The translations under genes were made by a program, and so were the position numbers. This document shows, in pieces, positions 1 to 7,454 of a stretch of DNA of 12,241 nucleotides. Origin of the DNA: an uncultured Clostridia bacterium (GTDB lineage: Bacteria; Bacillota; Clostridia; TANB77; CAG-508). Every line of letters starts with the position of its first letter. The stretch's first letter is position 1. Where the stretch lies: assembly GCA_948517135.1 (NCBI GenBank), contig CAORJJ010000066.1:1-12241 (forward strand), read 5' to 3'. The notes under the pieces are model-generated. The model worked only from the letters and a program-made list of their open reading frames with translations. It searched no databases and was not told where the DNA came from.

Positions 1-703
1 AAATTAGTTCAGTAAAATAATCATATAGTGCTTGTAAATTCTCATTTGAAAAATCAAAATTAGATATTTTTAAATTTGAAAGAGTTTCTTTTATAAGAGG
101 TTTACTAAATCCTATAAAAGTATCCATAAAAAACTCTGTTATAGAAGTACATTCAGAGTTATTTTTTAATTCTATTAAATCTTCAAAGCTTGTTTCTAAA
201 AAACTTATTTTATTAATTGGAGTGAAAACATATTCATGAGCTGGTAGAAGTTCTCTAACATTATTATCAAAATGTTTTAAAGTATCTATAATAATATTGT
301 TTTCATTTGTTAAGATGATATTACTTTGTCTGCTCATAATTTCTACAAATAGTTTTCTTTTTACTAAATCATTTAGGTCGTTATAACATTCAAATTGAAT
401 TTCAACAGTTCTTTCTAAATCATAATTTGAAATTTTTGTTATTTTTCCACCAATAAGATATTTTCTAAGAAGCATACAGAAATTATAAGCATTTTGTGGA
501 TTTTGTTTACTATGTGATGTTAAGCAAATTCTGCAAAATTCAGGATTTGCACAAAGATCTAAAAGATAATTATTACCATTATTATAAAGACTAAGAACAA
601 CATCATTTTTGGTTGGTTCAAATACTTTGTTAACTTTTGCTCCTATAATTGTATTTTTTAATTCTGTTATTACAGATTTTGTTATAAATCCATCAAATGC
701 CAT
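1..703 (-). CDS. rqcH: RqcH / NFACT-family ribosome quality control protein, N-terminal part (partial)
   Basis: Translating the minus strand from the ATG at 703-701 gives 234 open codons that run off the left edge. The start MAFDGFITKSVITEL, the ANPEFCRIC segment, RKLFVEIMSRQSNIIL and the following LLPAHEY are typical of the NFACT-N domain of the RqcH/Rqc2/FbpA family. In bacteria RqcH binds the obstructed 50S subunit carrying peptidyl-tRNA and recruits tRNA-Ala to add alanine tails that mark stalled nascent chains for degradation. Older annotations call it fibronectin-binding protein. The Asp97-Arg98 pair known from Bacillus subtilis RqcH aligns by position with Glu97-Arg98 here, a conservative change. 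A GGAGGAAA site lies 9 bases before the start, and a well-formed promoter sits upstream. The family is usually 550-600 residues, so less than half is visible. Confidence 0.9.
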   Translation of the reverse strand, partial: MAFDGFITKSVITELKNTIIGAKVNKVFEPTKNDVVLSLYNNGNNYLLDLCANPEFCRICLTSHSKQNPQNAYNFCMLLRKYLIGGKITKISNYDLERTVEIQFECYNDLNDLVKRKLFVEIMSRQSNIILTNENNIIIDTLKHFDNNVRELLPAHEYVFTPINKISFLETSFEDLIELKNNSECTSITEFFMDTFIGFSKPLIKETLSNLKISNFDFSNENLQALYDYFTELI

Positions 704-740
704 AAAACTTTATTTCCTCCAAAATTTAATTTTCCATATA

Positions 741-769
741 ATAATATTATTTTTCTCTTAAAAGGTCAA
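741..769 (-). promoter_or_regulatory. Promoter of rqcH
   Basis: Read on the minus strand, TTGACC (769-764) and TATTAT (746-741) are separated by 17 bases, close to the sigma-A consensus. It lies 38 bases upstream of the rqcH ATG. Confidence 0.75.
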
Positions 770-831
770 TATAAAATTTTTTGAATGCCCTTAAATTTCA
801 CAGAAAAAACATACAAAAAAATATTTGAATA

Positions 832-840
832 TGATATAAT
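832..840 (+). promoter_or_regulatory. Extended -10 promoter of pgi
   Basis: TGATATAAT gives a perfect TATAAT preceded by the TGn extended -10 motif. No good -35 hexamer stands 16-18 bases upstream, which extended -10 promoters tolerate. The element ends 52 bases before the pgi start. Confidence 0.6.
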
Positions 841-892
841 CTTTTTGAAAAATAAAAGAGTACATAAATTTGTGCTTTAATGGGAGGTTTAA

Positions 893-2194
893 ATGATAAA
901 GTTTAATTTTAATAATTCAAGTATAGAAGAAAAAATAATTAATGAATATAATGAAGATGTTGAAAAGATTCATGAAGATTTGCATAGTAGAGCTAATGAT
1001 GAAAAAGAATTTTTAGGTTGGATAGAACTTCCAACTAATTATGATAAAAATGAATTTTCAAGAATAAAAAAAGCAGCAAGCAAAATTCAAAAAGATTCTG
1101 ATGTGTTAGTTGTAATAGGAATTGGTGGTTCTTATTTAGGTGCAAGAGCGGTTATTGATAGTTTATCTCATAGTTTTTATAATTGCATGCCAGAAGATAA
1201 AAGAAAGTTTCCACAAATAGTATATGCTGGAAATAATTTAAGTCCTGTTTATATGAATGATTTATTAGAATTTGTTGCAGATAAAGATATTTCTGTTAAT
1301 GTTATTTCTAAATCAGGAACAACAACAGAACCTGCTATTGCATTTAGAATTTTTAGAGAAGTTTTAGAAACTAAATATGGTGTGGATGAAGCAAGAAAAA
1401 GAATTTATGTTACAACTGATAAATCTAGAGGAGCCTTAAAAACATTAGCAAATGAAGAAAAATATGAAACATTTGTAATTCCAGATAATGTTGGTGGAAG
1501 GTTTTCAGTATTAACAGCAGTTGGCTTATTACCAATAGCTACTGCTGGAATTGATATTGATAAATTAATGAAGGGTGCAAAAAATGCTCAAGAAAAATAT
1601 GCAGAACCAAATCTAAAATATAATGATTGTTATAAATATGCTGTTAGCAGAAATCTTTTATATAGATCTGGAAAAACAATTGAAATTTTAGCTAATTATG
1701 AACCTAAATTACACTATTTTACAGAATGGTGGAAACAACTTTATGGAGAAAGTGAAGGAAAAGATTTAAAAGGAATTTTCCCTGCTGGAGTTGATTTAAC
1801 AACAGATTTACATTCTATGGGACAATATATTCAAGATGGTAGAAGAGATTTAATTGAAACAGTTTTAAAAGTAGGAACAAATTCTTCTGAAATAACAATT
1901 CAATCTGATGATAGAAATTTAGATGGATTAAATTATCTTGAAGGAAAGAAGTTAGGATATGTAAATAATAAAGCTATGGAAGGAACTGTTTTAGCACATG
2001 TTTCTGGAAATGTTCCAAACTTTATGATTGAAATTGAAAGACTAGATGAGGAAAATATTGGAGAATTAATTTATTTCTTTGAAAAAGCTTGTGCAATTTC
2101 AGGAACAATATTAGGAGTAAATCCATTTAATCAACCAGGAGTTGAAGAATACAAGAAAAATATGTTTAGACTTTTAGAAAAACCAGGTTATTAA
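893..2194 (+). CDS. pgi: Glucose-6-phosphate isomerase
   Basis: This 433-residue cytoplasmic enzyme interconverts glucose-6-phosphate and fructose-6-phosphate in glycolysis and gluconeogenesis. All family signatures are present in order: IGIGGSYLGARA (about residues 75-86), the phosphate-binding SKSGTTTEPA (139-148), GGRFSVLTAVGLLP with its Arg203 (201-214), the GESEGKD segment with the probable catalytic Glu286, LHSMGQ with His307, and QPGVEEYKKNMF with the catalytic Lys near 421. The length fits the short bacterial form of about 430-450 residues. The ATG follows a GGGAGG site by 5 bases. The gene is divergent from rqcH and appears monocistronic, because a separate strong promoter starts right after it. 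I see no strong GC-rich terminator after its stop. No key residue is missing. Confidence 0.97.
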   Translation: MIKFNFNNSSIEEKIINEYNEDVEKIHEDLHSRANDEKEFLGWIELPTNYDKNEFSRIKKAASKIQKDSDVLVVIGIGGSYLGARAVIDSLSHSFYNCMPEDKRKFPQIVYAGNNLSPVYMNDLLEFVADKDISVNVISKSGTTTEPAIAFRIFREVLETKYGVDEARKRIYVTTDKSRGALKTLANEEKYETFVIPDNVGGRFSVLTAVGLLPIATAGIDIDKLMKGAKNAQEKYAEPNLKYNDCYKYAVSRNLLYRSGKTIEILANYEPKLHYFTEWWKQLYGESEGKDLKGIFPAGVDLTTDLHSMGQYIQDGRRDLIETVLKVGTNSSEITIQSDDRNLDGLNYLEGKKLGYVNNKAMEGTVLAHVSGNVPNFMIEIERLDEENIGELIYFFEKACAISGTILGVNPFNQPGVEEYKKNMFRLLEKPGY

Positions 2195-2231
2195 TATTTT
2201 AAAATTTAGTTGTTGTTAAAAAATATCAAAG

Positions 2232-2260
2232 TTGAACTTTACATAAAAAAATGATATAAT
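2232..2260 (+). promoter_or_regulatory. Promoter of the 99-residue gene
   Basis: TTGAAC (2232-2237) and TATAAT (2255-2260) are 17 bases apart, with a TGA before the -10. This is one of the best promoters in the window and is dedicated to the small gene starting at 2299. Confidence 0.8.
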
Positions 2261-2298
2261 AGTGATAACTAGTAAACATTTCAAGAGGAGGACAATAT

Positions 2299-2598
2299 AT
2301 GATAAGACTAATTAATGCGAAAATTATTGCACGGAGAACAACAAAAGCGTTATTAAAAAAAGAAATTCCCATAATCAACAAATTGATTGAAGATGCAAGT
2401 GAGGCGGGAAAATTTTGTGTACCAATAGGTGATAATGAATGTTCTTATGCAACCGAATTATTGCTGAAAAAAGCAGGTTATAGGGTAGATAATGGTTTTA
2501 TTTCATGGGCACATATTGCAATAGCGACTCACAAGAACGAAAATGAGTTAATGAAAGTTGCAAAAGAGGCTGGTGTTAGTATTTTAAAAGTGCAATAA
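2299..2598 (+). CDS. Uncharacterised 99-residue protein, phage-protein-like pattern
   Basis: I do not recognise a named family. The ATG lies 6 bases after a strong GAGGAGGA site. The protein is soluble with no membrane segment: a basic N-terminus (MIRLINAKIIARRTTKALLK), a helical stretch of the form IINKLIEDASEAGKF, then LLLKKAGYRVDNGFISWAHI. The layout of helix, 'A..GKF.V', 'L..GY.V' and 'I.W' resembles many small hypothetical proteins seen in phages and prophages of Firmicutes. That is a pattern resemblance only. Codon choice (cgg, gcg, ccc, ctg) is less AT-biased than in the flanking genes. With its own promoter and terminator it forms a self-contained transcription unit between pgi and a convergent gene. 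Function unknown. Confidence 0.75.
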   Translation: MIRLINAKIIARRTTKALLKKEIPIINKLIEDASEAGKFCVPIGDNECSYATELLLKKAGYRVDNGFISWAHIAIATHKNENELMKVAKEAGVSILKVQ

Positions 2599-2634
2599 CC
2601 TCATTACACTATATGACAATTGTTGTAGTTTAGT

Positions 2635-2684
2635 AAAAAATATCAGGATGGAAAGCTTTAGGGCTAACTATCCTGATATTTTTT
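2635..2684. terminator. Bidirectional terminator between convergent genes
   Basis: A perfect 15-bp stem (2635-2649 with 2670-2684) has the core ATATCAGGAT/ATCCTGATAT, flanked by an A-run on the left and a T-run on the right. It can therefore stop transcription both ways. The 20-base loop has weak internal pairing. The last bases overlap the stop codon of the leftward gene. Confidence 0.9.
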
Positions 2685-3153
2685 ATTTCTTTTCTTTTTT
2701 TGCAAGCCTTTCTTTTTCAATATCTTGATTTTCTTTTTCACTTATTAAACTTGTATCATCTAATTTTTTTGAAATATTTTCTAGATTATTTAGAAGTTCT
2801 AAGTTATTAAGCATTTCTAATTTATCAAGATTTTCTAATTTTGAAAGATAATCTAAAGCATCTAATTTTTTAGAAATTAAAGTTAATTTTCTTAAAACAG
2901 CTACTTTCCAATATCCATCTTGAACTTCTCTACTAGTATTTGATGTTGTAACTAAAGATATAAAGAAAAATAGTAGAGTAGATATTGTAATTATAATAGG
3001 TCTAAATATAACATCACACATTAAAACTTCTATGATAAATGCACTTAGAAAAACACCTATAATACATCCAATGATACTAAATAATATCATAAAAATAGTT
3101 CTTTTGACTTTAAGCCAAGTTAAATGCTTGCTATATGAATCTTCATTATACAT
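2683..3153 (-). CDS. Two-helix membrane protein with leucine-rich coiled tail, unknown function
   Basis: A 156-residue protein if begun at the ATG at 3153-3151. An upstream in-frame ATG at 3174 would add seven residues, but AAGGAGA (3169-3163) lies between the two, 9 bases before the inner ATG, so the inner start is preferred. A short charged N-terminus is followed by hydrophobic segments at about 19-42 and 50-70, then a cytoplasm-like tail. Residues about 97-133 repeat a degenerate LxxLExL/LNNLE pattern that should form an amphipathic coil. The last 20 residues are strongly charged and lysine-rich. No enzymatic motif is visible and I do not recognise the family. It is divergent from the ABC permease with adjoining promoters and convergent with the 99-residue gene, sharing a terminator. 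The stop codon sits inside the terminator stem. Confidence 0.8.
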   Translation of the reverse strand: MYNEDSYSKHLTWLKVKRTIFMILFSIIGCIIGVFLSAFIIEVLMCDVIFRPIIITISTLLFFFISLVTTSNTSREVQDGYWKVAVLRKLTLISKKLDALDYLSKLENLDKLEMLNNLELLNNLENISKKLDDTSLISEKENQDIEKERLAKKEKK

Positions 3154-3162
3154 AATAAAAAA

Positions 3163-3169
3163 TCTCCTT
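3163..3169 (-). promoter_or_regulatory. Ribosome binding site that fixes the start at 3153
   Basis: AAGGAGA on the minus strand lies 9 bases upstream of the inner ATG and inside the codons that the longer reading would translate. It favours the 156-residue product. Confidence 0.75.
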
Positions 3170-3184
3170 TTCAATTTGTAAAAT

Positions 3185-3213
3185 ATTATATTACCCTAAG
3201 AATTATTAGTCAA
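3185..3213 (-). promoter_or_regulatory. Promoter of the leftward membrane protein gene
   Basis: On the minus strand TTGACT (3213-3208) and TATAAT (3190-3185) are 17 bases apart, 11 of 12 matches to consensus. Confidence 0.85.
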
Positions 3214-3221
3214 GATTGTTC

Positions 3222-3250
3222 TTTACTTTAAATAAAAATAATTATATAAT
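3222..3250 (+). promoter_or_regulatory. Promoter of the ABC permease gene
   Basis: TTTACT (3222-3227) and TATAAT (3245-3250) have a 17-base spacer. Its -35 lies only 8 bases from the -35 of the leftward promoter, so the two promoters are back-to-back. Confidence 0.65.
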
Positions 3251-3289
3251 ATATTGATAAGTGGCTAAATTAGAAAGGATGAGTTTGCT

Positions 3290-6200
3290 GTGAAAAGAGC
3301 ACTATTAAAAGATAGTTTAAAACAAATAGTAAAGACAAATAAAAGATTTATATCAATACTTTTAATGGCTTTTATGGGAGTAGGATTTTTTGCAGGTGTA
3401 AGAGCAACAAGTCCAGATATGAAACAAACATTAGATAAATATTTAGATAATAAAAATATGTATGATATAAATTTAGTTTCAACACTAGGATTAACAGAAG
3501 ATGATATAAATGAAATATCTCAAATAGATGGAACAGAAAAGGTTGTTGGGATTTATAGTGAAGATGTATTTGTAAAATTTGAAGATGAAGAAACAGTTGT
3601 AAAATGTATTTCATATGAAGATGAAATTAATAATTTACAAATATTAGAAGGAAATCTTCCTCAAAATATAGATGAATGTGTTGTTGAGTACAATATGAAT
3701 ATTGGAAAAGGTGTAAAAATTGGAGATTATATTGAGATTAGAGAGAATTTGGAGGATGATGAAGAGCCAAGTTTTATAAATACTAAATTAAAAGTTGTTG
3801 GAATTGTAAGAAGTCCAATATATATGTCAAGAGATAGAGGAACTACAACACTTGGTTCTGGTAAAGTTAGCTATTTTATTTATGGAAATAAGAATAATAT
3901 AAATTCTGATATTTATACAGAAATAGATATTGCAGTTAGTGGAAGTAAAGAGATAAATACATTAACAGAAGATTATGAGAAACTAGTTGAAACTGTTGAA
4001 GATAAATTAAATGAAATAAAGCCTAAAAGAGAAAAATTTAGATCAGATGAAATAATTCTTGAGGCAAATACAAAGTTAGAAGATAGCCAAAAAGAATTTG
4101 ATGAAGAGAAAGCAAATGCAGAAAAGAAAATTGCAGATGCAGAAAAAGAAATAGCTGATGGTAAAAAAGAAATTAAGAAAAATGAACAAAAAATAAAAGA
4201 TGCAGAAAAGGAATTACAAGATGGAAGAAATACAGCAATTACAGAGTTTGCAAATGCAGAAGCACAAATTTCAGCATCAGAAACAAAACTTGCAGAAGCG
4301 AGAACAGCTGCAACTGATGGAAAAGCATATTTAGAAGCAAAGAAGAATGAAGCACAGCAAGGAATAGCTCAAATAAATGCAGGTATTGAAACTATAAATA
4401 CAACACAATCAGATTTAGAACAAAATAAAGCACTTGCAGAAAGTGTATTACTTAATATAAATAAAATTGATTCAACATTGAATCAATTAAATGAGATGTT
4501 AAAACAAGATGAAGAAGCGTTGAAAAATGCAACAACAGATGAAGAAAAAGCAAATTTAATTCAGATGATTGAGTATATAAAATCTCAAATTGAATCATTA
4601 AATGCTCAAAAACAAGAGTTATTATCATATGGAATAGATCAGGAAAAACTTAACAAAATAAATACTGGAATACTAGAATGTCAAACTAAGAAAGCAGAAC
4701 TTGAAAAACAAATACAATTAATAAATTCAGAAATTGCCAAAGGTGAAAATGAAATTGCAGTAGCTCAGAATCAAATTGCAAGTGGATATGAACAATTAGA
4801 AAGTTCAAAAGCTGAACTTGCTAAAAAAAGAAATGAAACAAATCAGAAATTTATAGATGCAGAAAAAGAAATTGCAGATGGTAAAAAGAAAATTGAAGAA
4901 GGAAAAAAAGAATTAGCAGATGGTGAAAAAGAACTTATTGAGAAAAAGGAAGAGTTTAATACAAAAATTGCTGATGCTGAAAGAAAATTAATAGATGCAA
5001 GAGAAAAGGTAAATGATATTGAAAATGCAAAATGGTATATTTGGAATAGATATGATAATGCAGGATTTAATAGTTACTCACAAGATTGTGATAATATTGA
5101 AAAACTAGGAAATGTATTTCCAATTGTGTTTTTTATAATAGCAACATTAATTAGTTTAACAACAATGACAAGAATGGTTGAAGAGGAAAGAGTACAAATA
5201 GGAACTTTAAAAGCACTTGGATATAATAAATTTCAAATTATGTCAAAATATATAATATATTCACTAGTAGCTTCTATAATTGGTGGATTTTTAGGGGCAA
5301 TATTTGGTTTGAAATTTTTCCCATATGTTATTATAACAATGTATCAAATGATGTATGATATTACAGATATAGTTATTGAAATAAATAAATATTATATGTT
5401 TTTAGGAATTGGTTTAATAACAGCATGTATAGTTGGAGCAACAATTTATACAGCCAATAAAGAGCTACAAAGTACACCAGCTGAAATGATGAGACCAAAA
5501 TCTCCTAAACCAGGAAAAAGAGTTTTACTTGAAAAAATACCATTTATCTGGAGTAAATTATCATTTACACAAAAAGTAACTGTAAGAAATATGTTTAGAT
5601 ATAAGAAAAAATTCCTAATGACAGTAGTTGGAATTTGTGGATGTACTGCTCTAATTGTTGCAGGTTTTGGATTAAAAGATTCTATTTCTGGAATTATGGA
5701 TTTTCAATATGTTGATATATATGATTATGATATGATGATTGGATTAAAAAGTACTTTAACTAATGAAGAAAAAGAAACTTTAATTAAAGATTTAGAAAAT
5801 AAAGATAAAATAGAAAAATGTATTGTGACATATATGTTTGCAGAAAATGTAAAACATGATAATTATAAACAAGAAAGTCAAATAATGGTAATAAAAGATA
5901 CACAAACAATAGATGAAATAATAAAATTAAAAAGTTTAAAAACAGAAGAAAAGCTTGAACTAAATGAAAATGAAGTTATAATTACAGATAAACTTTCACA
6001 ACTTCTTAATGTAAAAGTTGGTGATGAAATAAAAATAGAGAATCAAGATGAAGAGGAAGTTTCTGTTAAAATATCAGGAATTACAGAACATTATATTTCT
6101 CATTATGTATATATGACAGATAACTTATATAAGAAATTATATGGAGAAGATGTTAAAACAAATGTCTTATTTACTAAATATGTTGAATTTTTAGATGAAG

Positions 6201-6706
6201 AATCTGAAAAAGCATTATCAAAAGAATTGTTATTAAATTCAAAAATTGCATCAATTACATTAACAAGTTATTTAATAACTACTATGGATGAGACTTTAAG
6301 TGCAATGAATTTTGTTGTATATGTTTTAATTATATCAGCAGGCTTACTTGCTTTTATTGTTCTTTATAATTTGTCTAATATTAATATTAGTGAAAGAATT
6401 AGAGAACTTGCAACAATAAAAGTATTAGGATTTTATGATAAAGAAGTTTATGATTATGTTACAAGAGAAATTGTATTATTAACAATTATAGGAATAATTT
6501 TTGGATTAGTATTTGGATACATTCTAAATTCATTTATACTTGGAACTTGTGAAATTGGTATATTAAGATTTAAAAAAACAGTATTACCACAAAGTTATAT
6601 AATTGCATCAGTAATAACAATTATATTTACAACGATAATTAATTTTATAACATATTTTACTTTGAAAAAAGTTGATATGATAGAGTCTTTAAAAAGTGTT
6701 GAATAG
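3290..6706 (+). CDS. FtsX/MacB-type ABC transporter permease with long extracytoplasmic coiled coil
   Basis: A 1138-residue membrane protein starting at GTG, with AAAGGATGAG about 10 bases upstream. About eight hydrophobic segments can be drawn: 21-38, 606-628, 652-680, 702-722, 776-796, 1005-1028, 1060-1083 and 1104-1125. Two FtsX-like domains are recognised by EEERVQIGTLKALGY (631-645) and SERIRELATIKVLGF (1034-1048), each just after a membrane helix, as is usual in this family. Between helix 1 and helix 2 lies a MacB-like periplasmic segment (about 40-250), then a highly charged coiled coil (about 255-580) with repeated DAEKEIADGKK units, as in many Clostridia permeases annotated as ABC permease. 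The second extracytoplasmic domain (800-1000) is smaller. Such permeases need a separate ATPase, and none is encoded beside it. The substrate (lipid, lipoprotein, peptide or a mechanical signal) cannot be inferred. The gene stands alone with its own promoter and terminator. Confidence 0.9.
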   Translation: MKRALLKDSLKQIVKTNKRFISILLMAFMGVGFFAGVRATSPDMKQTLDKYLDNKNMYDINLVSTLGLTEDDINEISQIDGTEKVVGIYSEDVFVKFEDEETVVKCISYEDEINNLQILEGNLPQNIDECVVEYNMNIGKGVKIGDYIEIRENLEDDEEPSFINTKLKVVGIVRSPIYMSRDRGTTTLGSGKVSYFIYGNKNNINSDIYTEIDIAVSGSKEINTLTEDYEKLVETVEDKLNEIKPKREKFRSDEIILEANTKLEDSQKEFDEEKANAEKKIADAEKEIADGKKEIKKNEQKIKDAEKELQDGRNTAITEFANAEAQISASETKLAEARTAATDGKAYLEAKKNEAQQGIAQINAGIETINTTQSDLEQNKALAESVLLNINKIDSTLNQLNEMLKQDEEALKNATTDEEKANLIQMIEYIKSQIESLNAQKQELLSYGIDQEKLNKINTGILECQTKKAELEKQIQLINSEIAKGENEIAVAQNQIASGYEQLESSKAELAKKRNETNQKFIDAEKEIADGKKKIEEGKKELADGEKELIEKKEEFNTKIADAERKLIDAREKVNDIENAKWYIWNRYDNAGFNSYSQDCDNIEKLGNVFPIVFFIIATLISLTTMTRMVEEERVQIGTLKALGYNKFQIMSKYIIYSLVASIIGGFLGAIFGLKFFPYVIITMYQMMYDITDIVIEINKYYMFLGIGLITACIVGATIYTANKELQSTPAEMMRPKSPKPGKRVLLEKIPFIWSKLSFTQKVTVRNMFRYKKKFLMTVVGICGCTALIVAGFGLKDSISGIMDFQYVDIYDYDMMIGLKSTLTNEEKETLIKDLENKDKIEKCIVTYMFAENVKHDNYKQESQIMVIKDTQTIDEIIKLKSLKTEEKLELNENEVIITDKLSQLLNVKVGDEIKIENQDEEEVSVKISGITEHYISHYVYMTDNLYKKLYGEDVKTNVLFTKYVEFLDEESEKALSKELLLNSKIASITLTSYLITTMDETLSAMNFVVYVLIISAGLLAFIVLYNLSNINISERIRELATIKVLGFYDKEVYDYVTREIVLLTIIGIIFGLVFGYILNSFILGTCEIGILRFKKTVLPQSYIIASVITIIFTTIINFITYFTLKKVDMIESLKSVE
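4130..4895 (+). repeat. Duplicated coiled-coil unit at the two ends of the insert
   Basis: Residues 281-295 (IADAEKEIADGKKEI) and 522-535 (IDAEKEIADGKKKI) are almost the same, and their DNA (4130-4174 and 4853-4895) is also nearly identical. Further DGxxEL-type units follow at 536-550. The copies bracket the coil, consistent with an antiparallel hairpin coil built from repeated units. Confidence 0.7.
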
Positions 6707-6751
6707 AAAAAACGAGAAAAAATGAGAATGAGTTAGATAAAATGAGATTTG

Positions 6752-6796
6752 AAAAGCTTTTAAGTTCTTTTAGAAACTTAGGAGCTTTTTATTTTT
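6752..6796 (+). terminator. Intrinsic terminator of the ABC permease gene
   Basis: A stem of 15 pairs (6752-6766 with 6775-6789), including two U-G wobbles, has an 8-base loop and is followed by TTTTTATTTTT. It lies 45 bases after the permease stop and separates this unit from the RNA gene downstream. Confidence 0.85.
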
Positions 6797-6817
6797 CAAA
6801 AGAATTCTATAAAAAGT

Positions 6818-6846
6818 TTGTTAAAATTTTTTAAAAATGCTATAAT
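6818..6846 (+). promoter_or_regulatory. Promoter of the structured RNA
   Basis: TTGTTA (6818-6823), a 17-base spacer and TATAAT (6841-6846) with TGC before it form a good promoter. It predicts a transcript start near 6853, where the G+C-rich structured segment begins. Confidence 0.75.
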
Positions 6847-6852
6847 AGAAAA

Positions 6853-7416
6853 CATCGTTGGTGCATTATTCTAGTGTATACTCCTGTTATGAGGGTGGGC
6901 CTAAAAATCTACTATTGAGTGTTATCAGTCGAAGTTTCTTAGAGCACTGCGCATTACGCCCAGTTTTGCGTGGTCCTGAGGAGTAAAGGAATTAGGATAG
7001 CATGTAATGGCATATATGTGATTCCTGCTTCCGTTGAGACTTATTCGTTTTATTCAAGAATAGGTAAACCCATAGGCTTTTGCATATGGTGGTAATAACT
7101 TGTCTTGAGTGGTGATTTGGGATTAATCGCAAAGTATAATAAGATATTGGCCAAATACTTTATTATATTTGATTATGAAACTATTACTGCAAAAGAGACT
7201 AATAGCAGGCTAGGATACTCAAAGAAAATTTCTAGAGTGTTTGCTTAGATTGATAAGCAAAAGAACTTGAGGATTAAGGTACGGATTTAAGTGGTGATCT
7301 GGCGACACCTTTTATAGGTGGGGTTTTCCCTAAGCGGAAACGGCTTTTTAGTAATGAAAAGTGGAAAATTGAGAAAATCTGCTAGACCTAAACCGTAAAA
7401 TTTACTCAAGTTCTTA
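6853..7416 (+). ncRNA. ole: OLE-like large structured RNA (ornate, large, extremophilic family)
   Basis: This stretch of about 560 bases has no plausible reading frame but is much richer in G+C and in helices than its surroundings. Pairings seen directly include ACTCCT/AGGAGT (6880-6885 with 6979-6984), GGAAT/ATTCC (6988-6992 with 7021-7025), CCATA/TATGG (7070-7074 with 7085-7089), a long helix 7130-7142 with 7160-7171, TTGCTTA/TAAGCAA (7241-7247 with 7254-7260), CACCT/AGGTG (7306-7310 with 7316-7320), and an 11-bp long-range helix 7261-7271 with 7405-7415 that encloses TACGG/CCGTA (7280-7284 with 7393-7397). The family call rests on size (OLE is about 600 nt), its own promoter, and the OapA-like membrane protein immediately downstream, the usual partner gene. 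OLE forms a membrane-associated ribonucleoprotein linked to stress and nutrient responses in anaerobic or extremophilic Firmicutes. I could not run a covariance search. No terminator separates it from the next gene, so both may share a transcript. Ends are approximate. Confidence 0.78.
7105..7302 (+). repeat. Repeated GTGGTGAT(T/C)TGG motif inside the RNA
   Basis: Positions 7105-7120 and 7287-7302 agree at 14 of 16 bases around GTGGTGAT(T/C)TGG. Both copies sit in apparently unpaired or junction parts of the RNA and contain UGAU, a sequence often found in kink-turns. That last point is inference. Confidence 0.6.
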
Positions 7417-7454
7417 CCAAATTCATATTAATTATTTAGGAGTAAAAATAACAA

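Noticed and set aside
2195..2231. AT-only inverted repeat after pgi as a terminator
   Set aside because: The arms contain only A and T with a long loop and no clear U-run, so I could not call it a terminator.
3372..3614. 80-codon open frame on the minus strand inside the ABC permease
   Set aside because: It lies wholly antisense to a well-supported gene, has low-complexity Leu/His/Tyr composition and no ribosome binding site; it is a product of AT-rich antisense sequence.
7336..7353. AAGC/GCTT hairpin with a T-run inside the RNA as a terminator
   Set aside because: The stem is only four pairs and competes with GTTTTCC/GGAAAC. The enclosing long-range helix extends beyond it, so it is more likely part of the RNA fold.
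6853..7416. Group II or group I intron, RNase P RNA or tmRNA as the identity of the structured RNA
   Set aside because: I saw no intron-encoded protein, no GUGYG start with a domain V hairpin, no tmRNA tag frame or tRNA-like ends, and no RNase P landmarks. Size and the downstream OapA-like gene fit OLE better. A covariance search would settle it.
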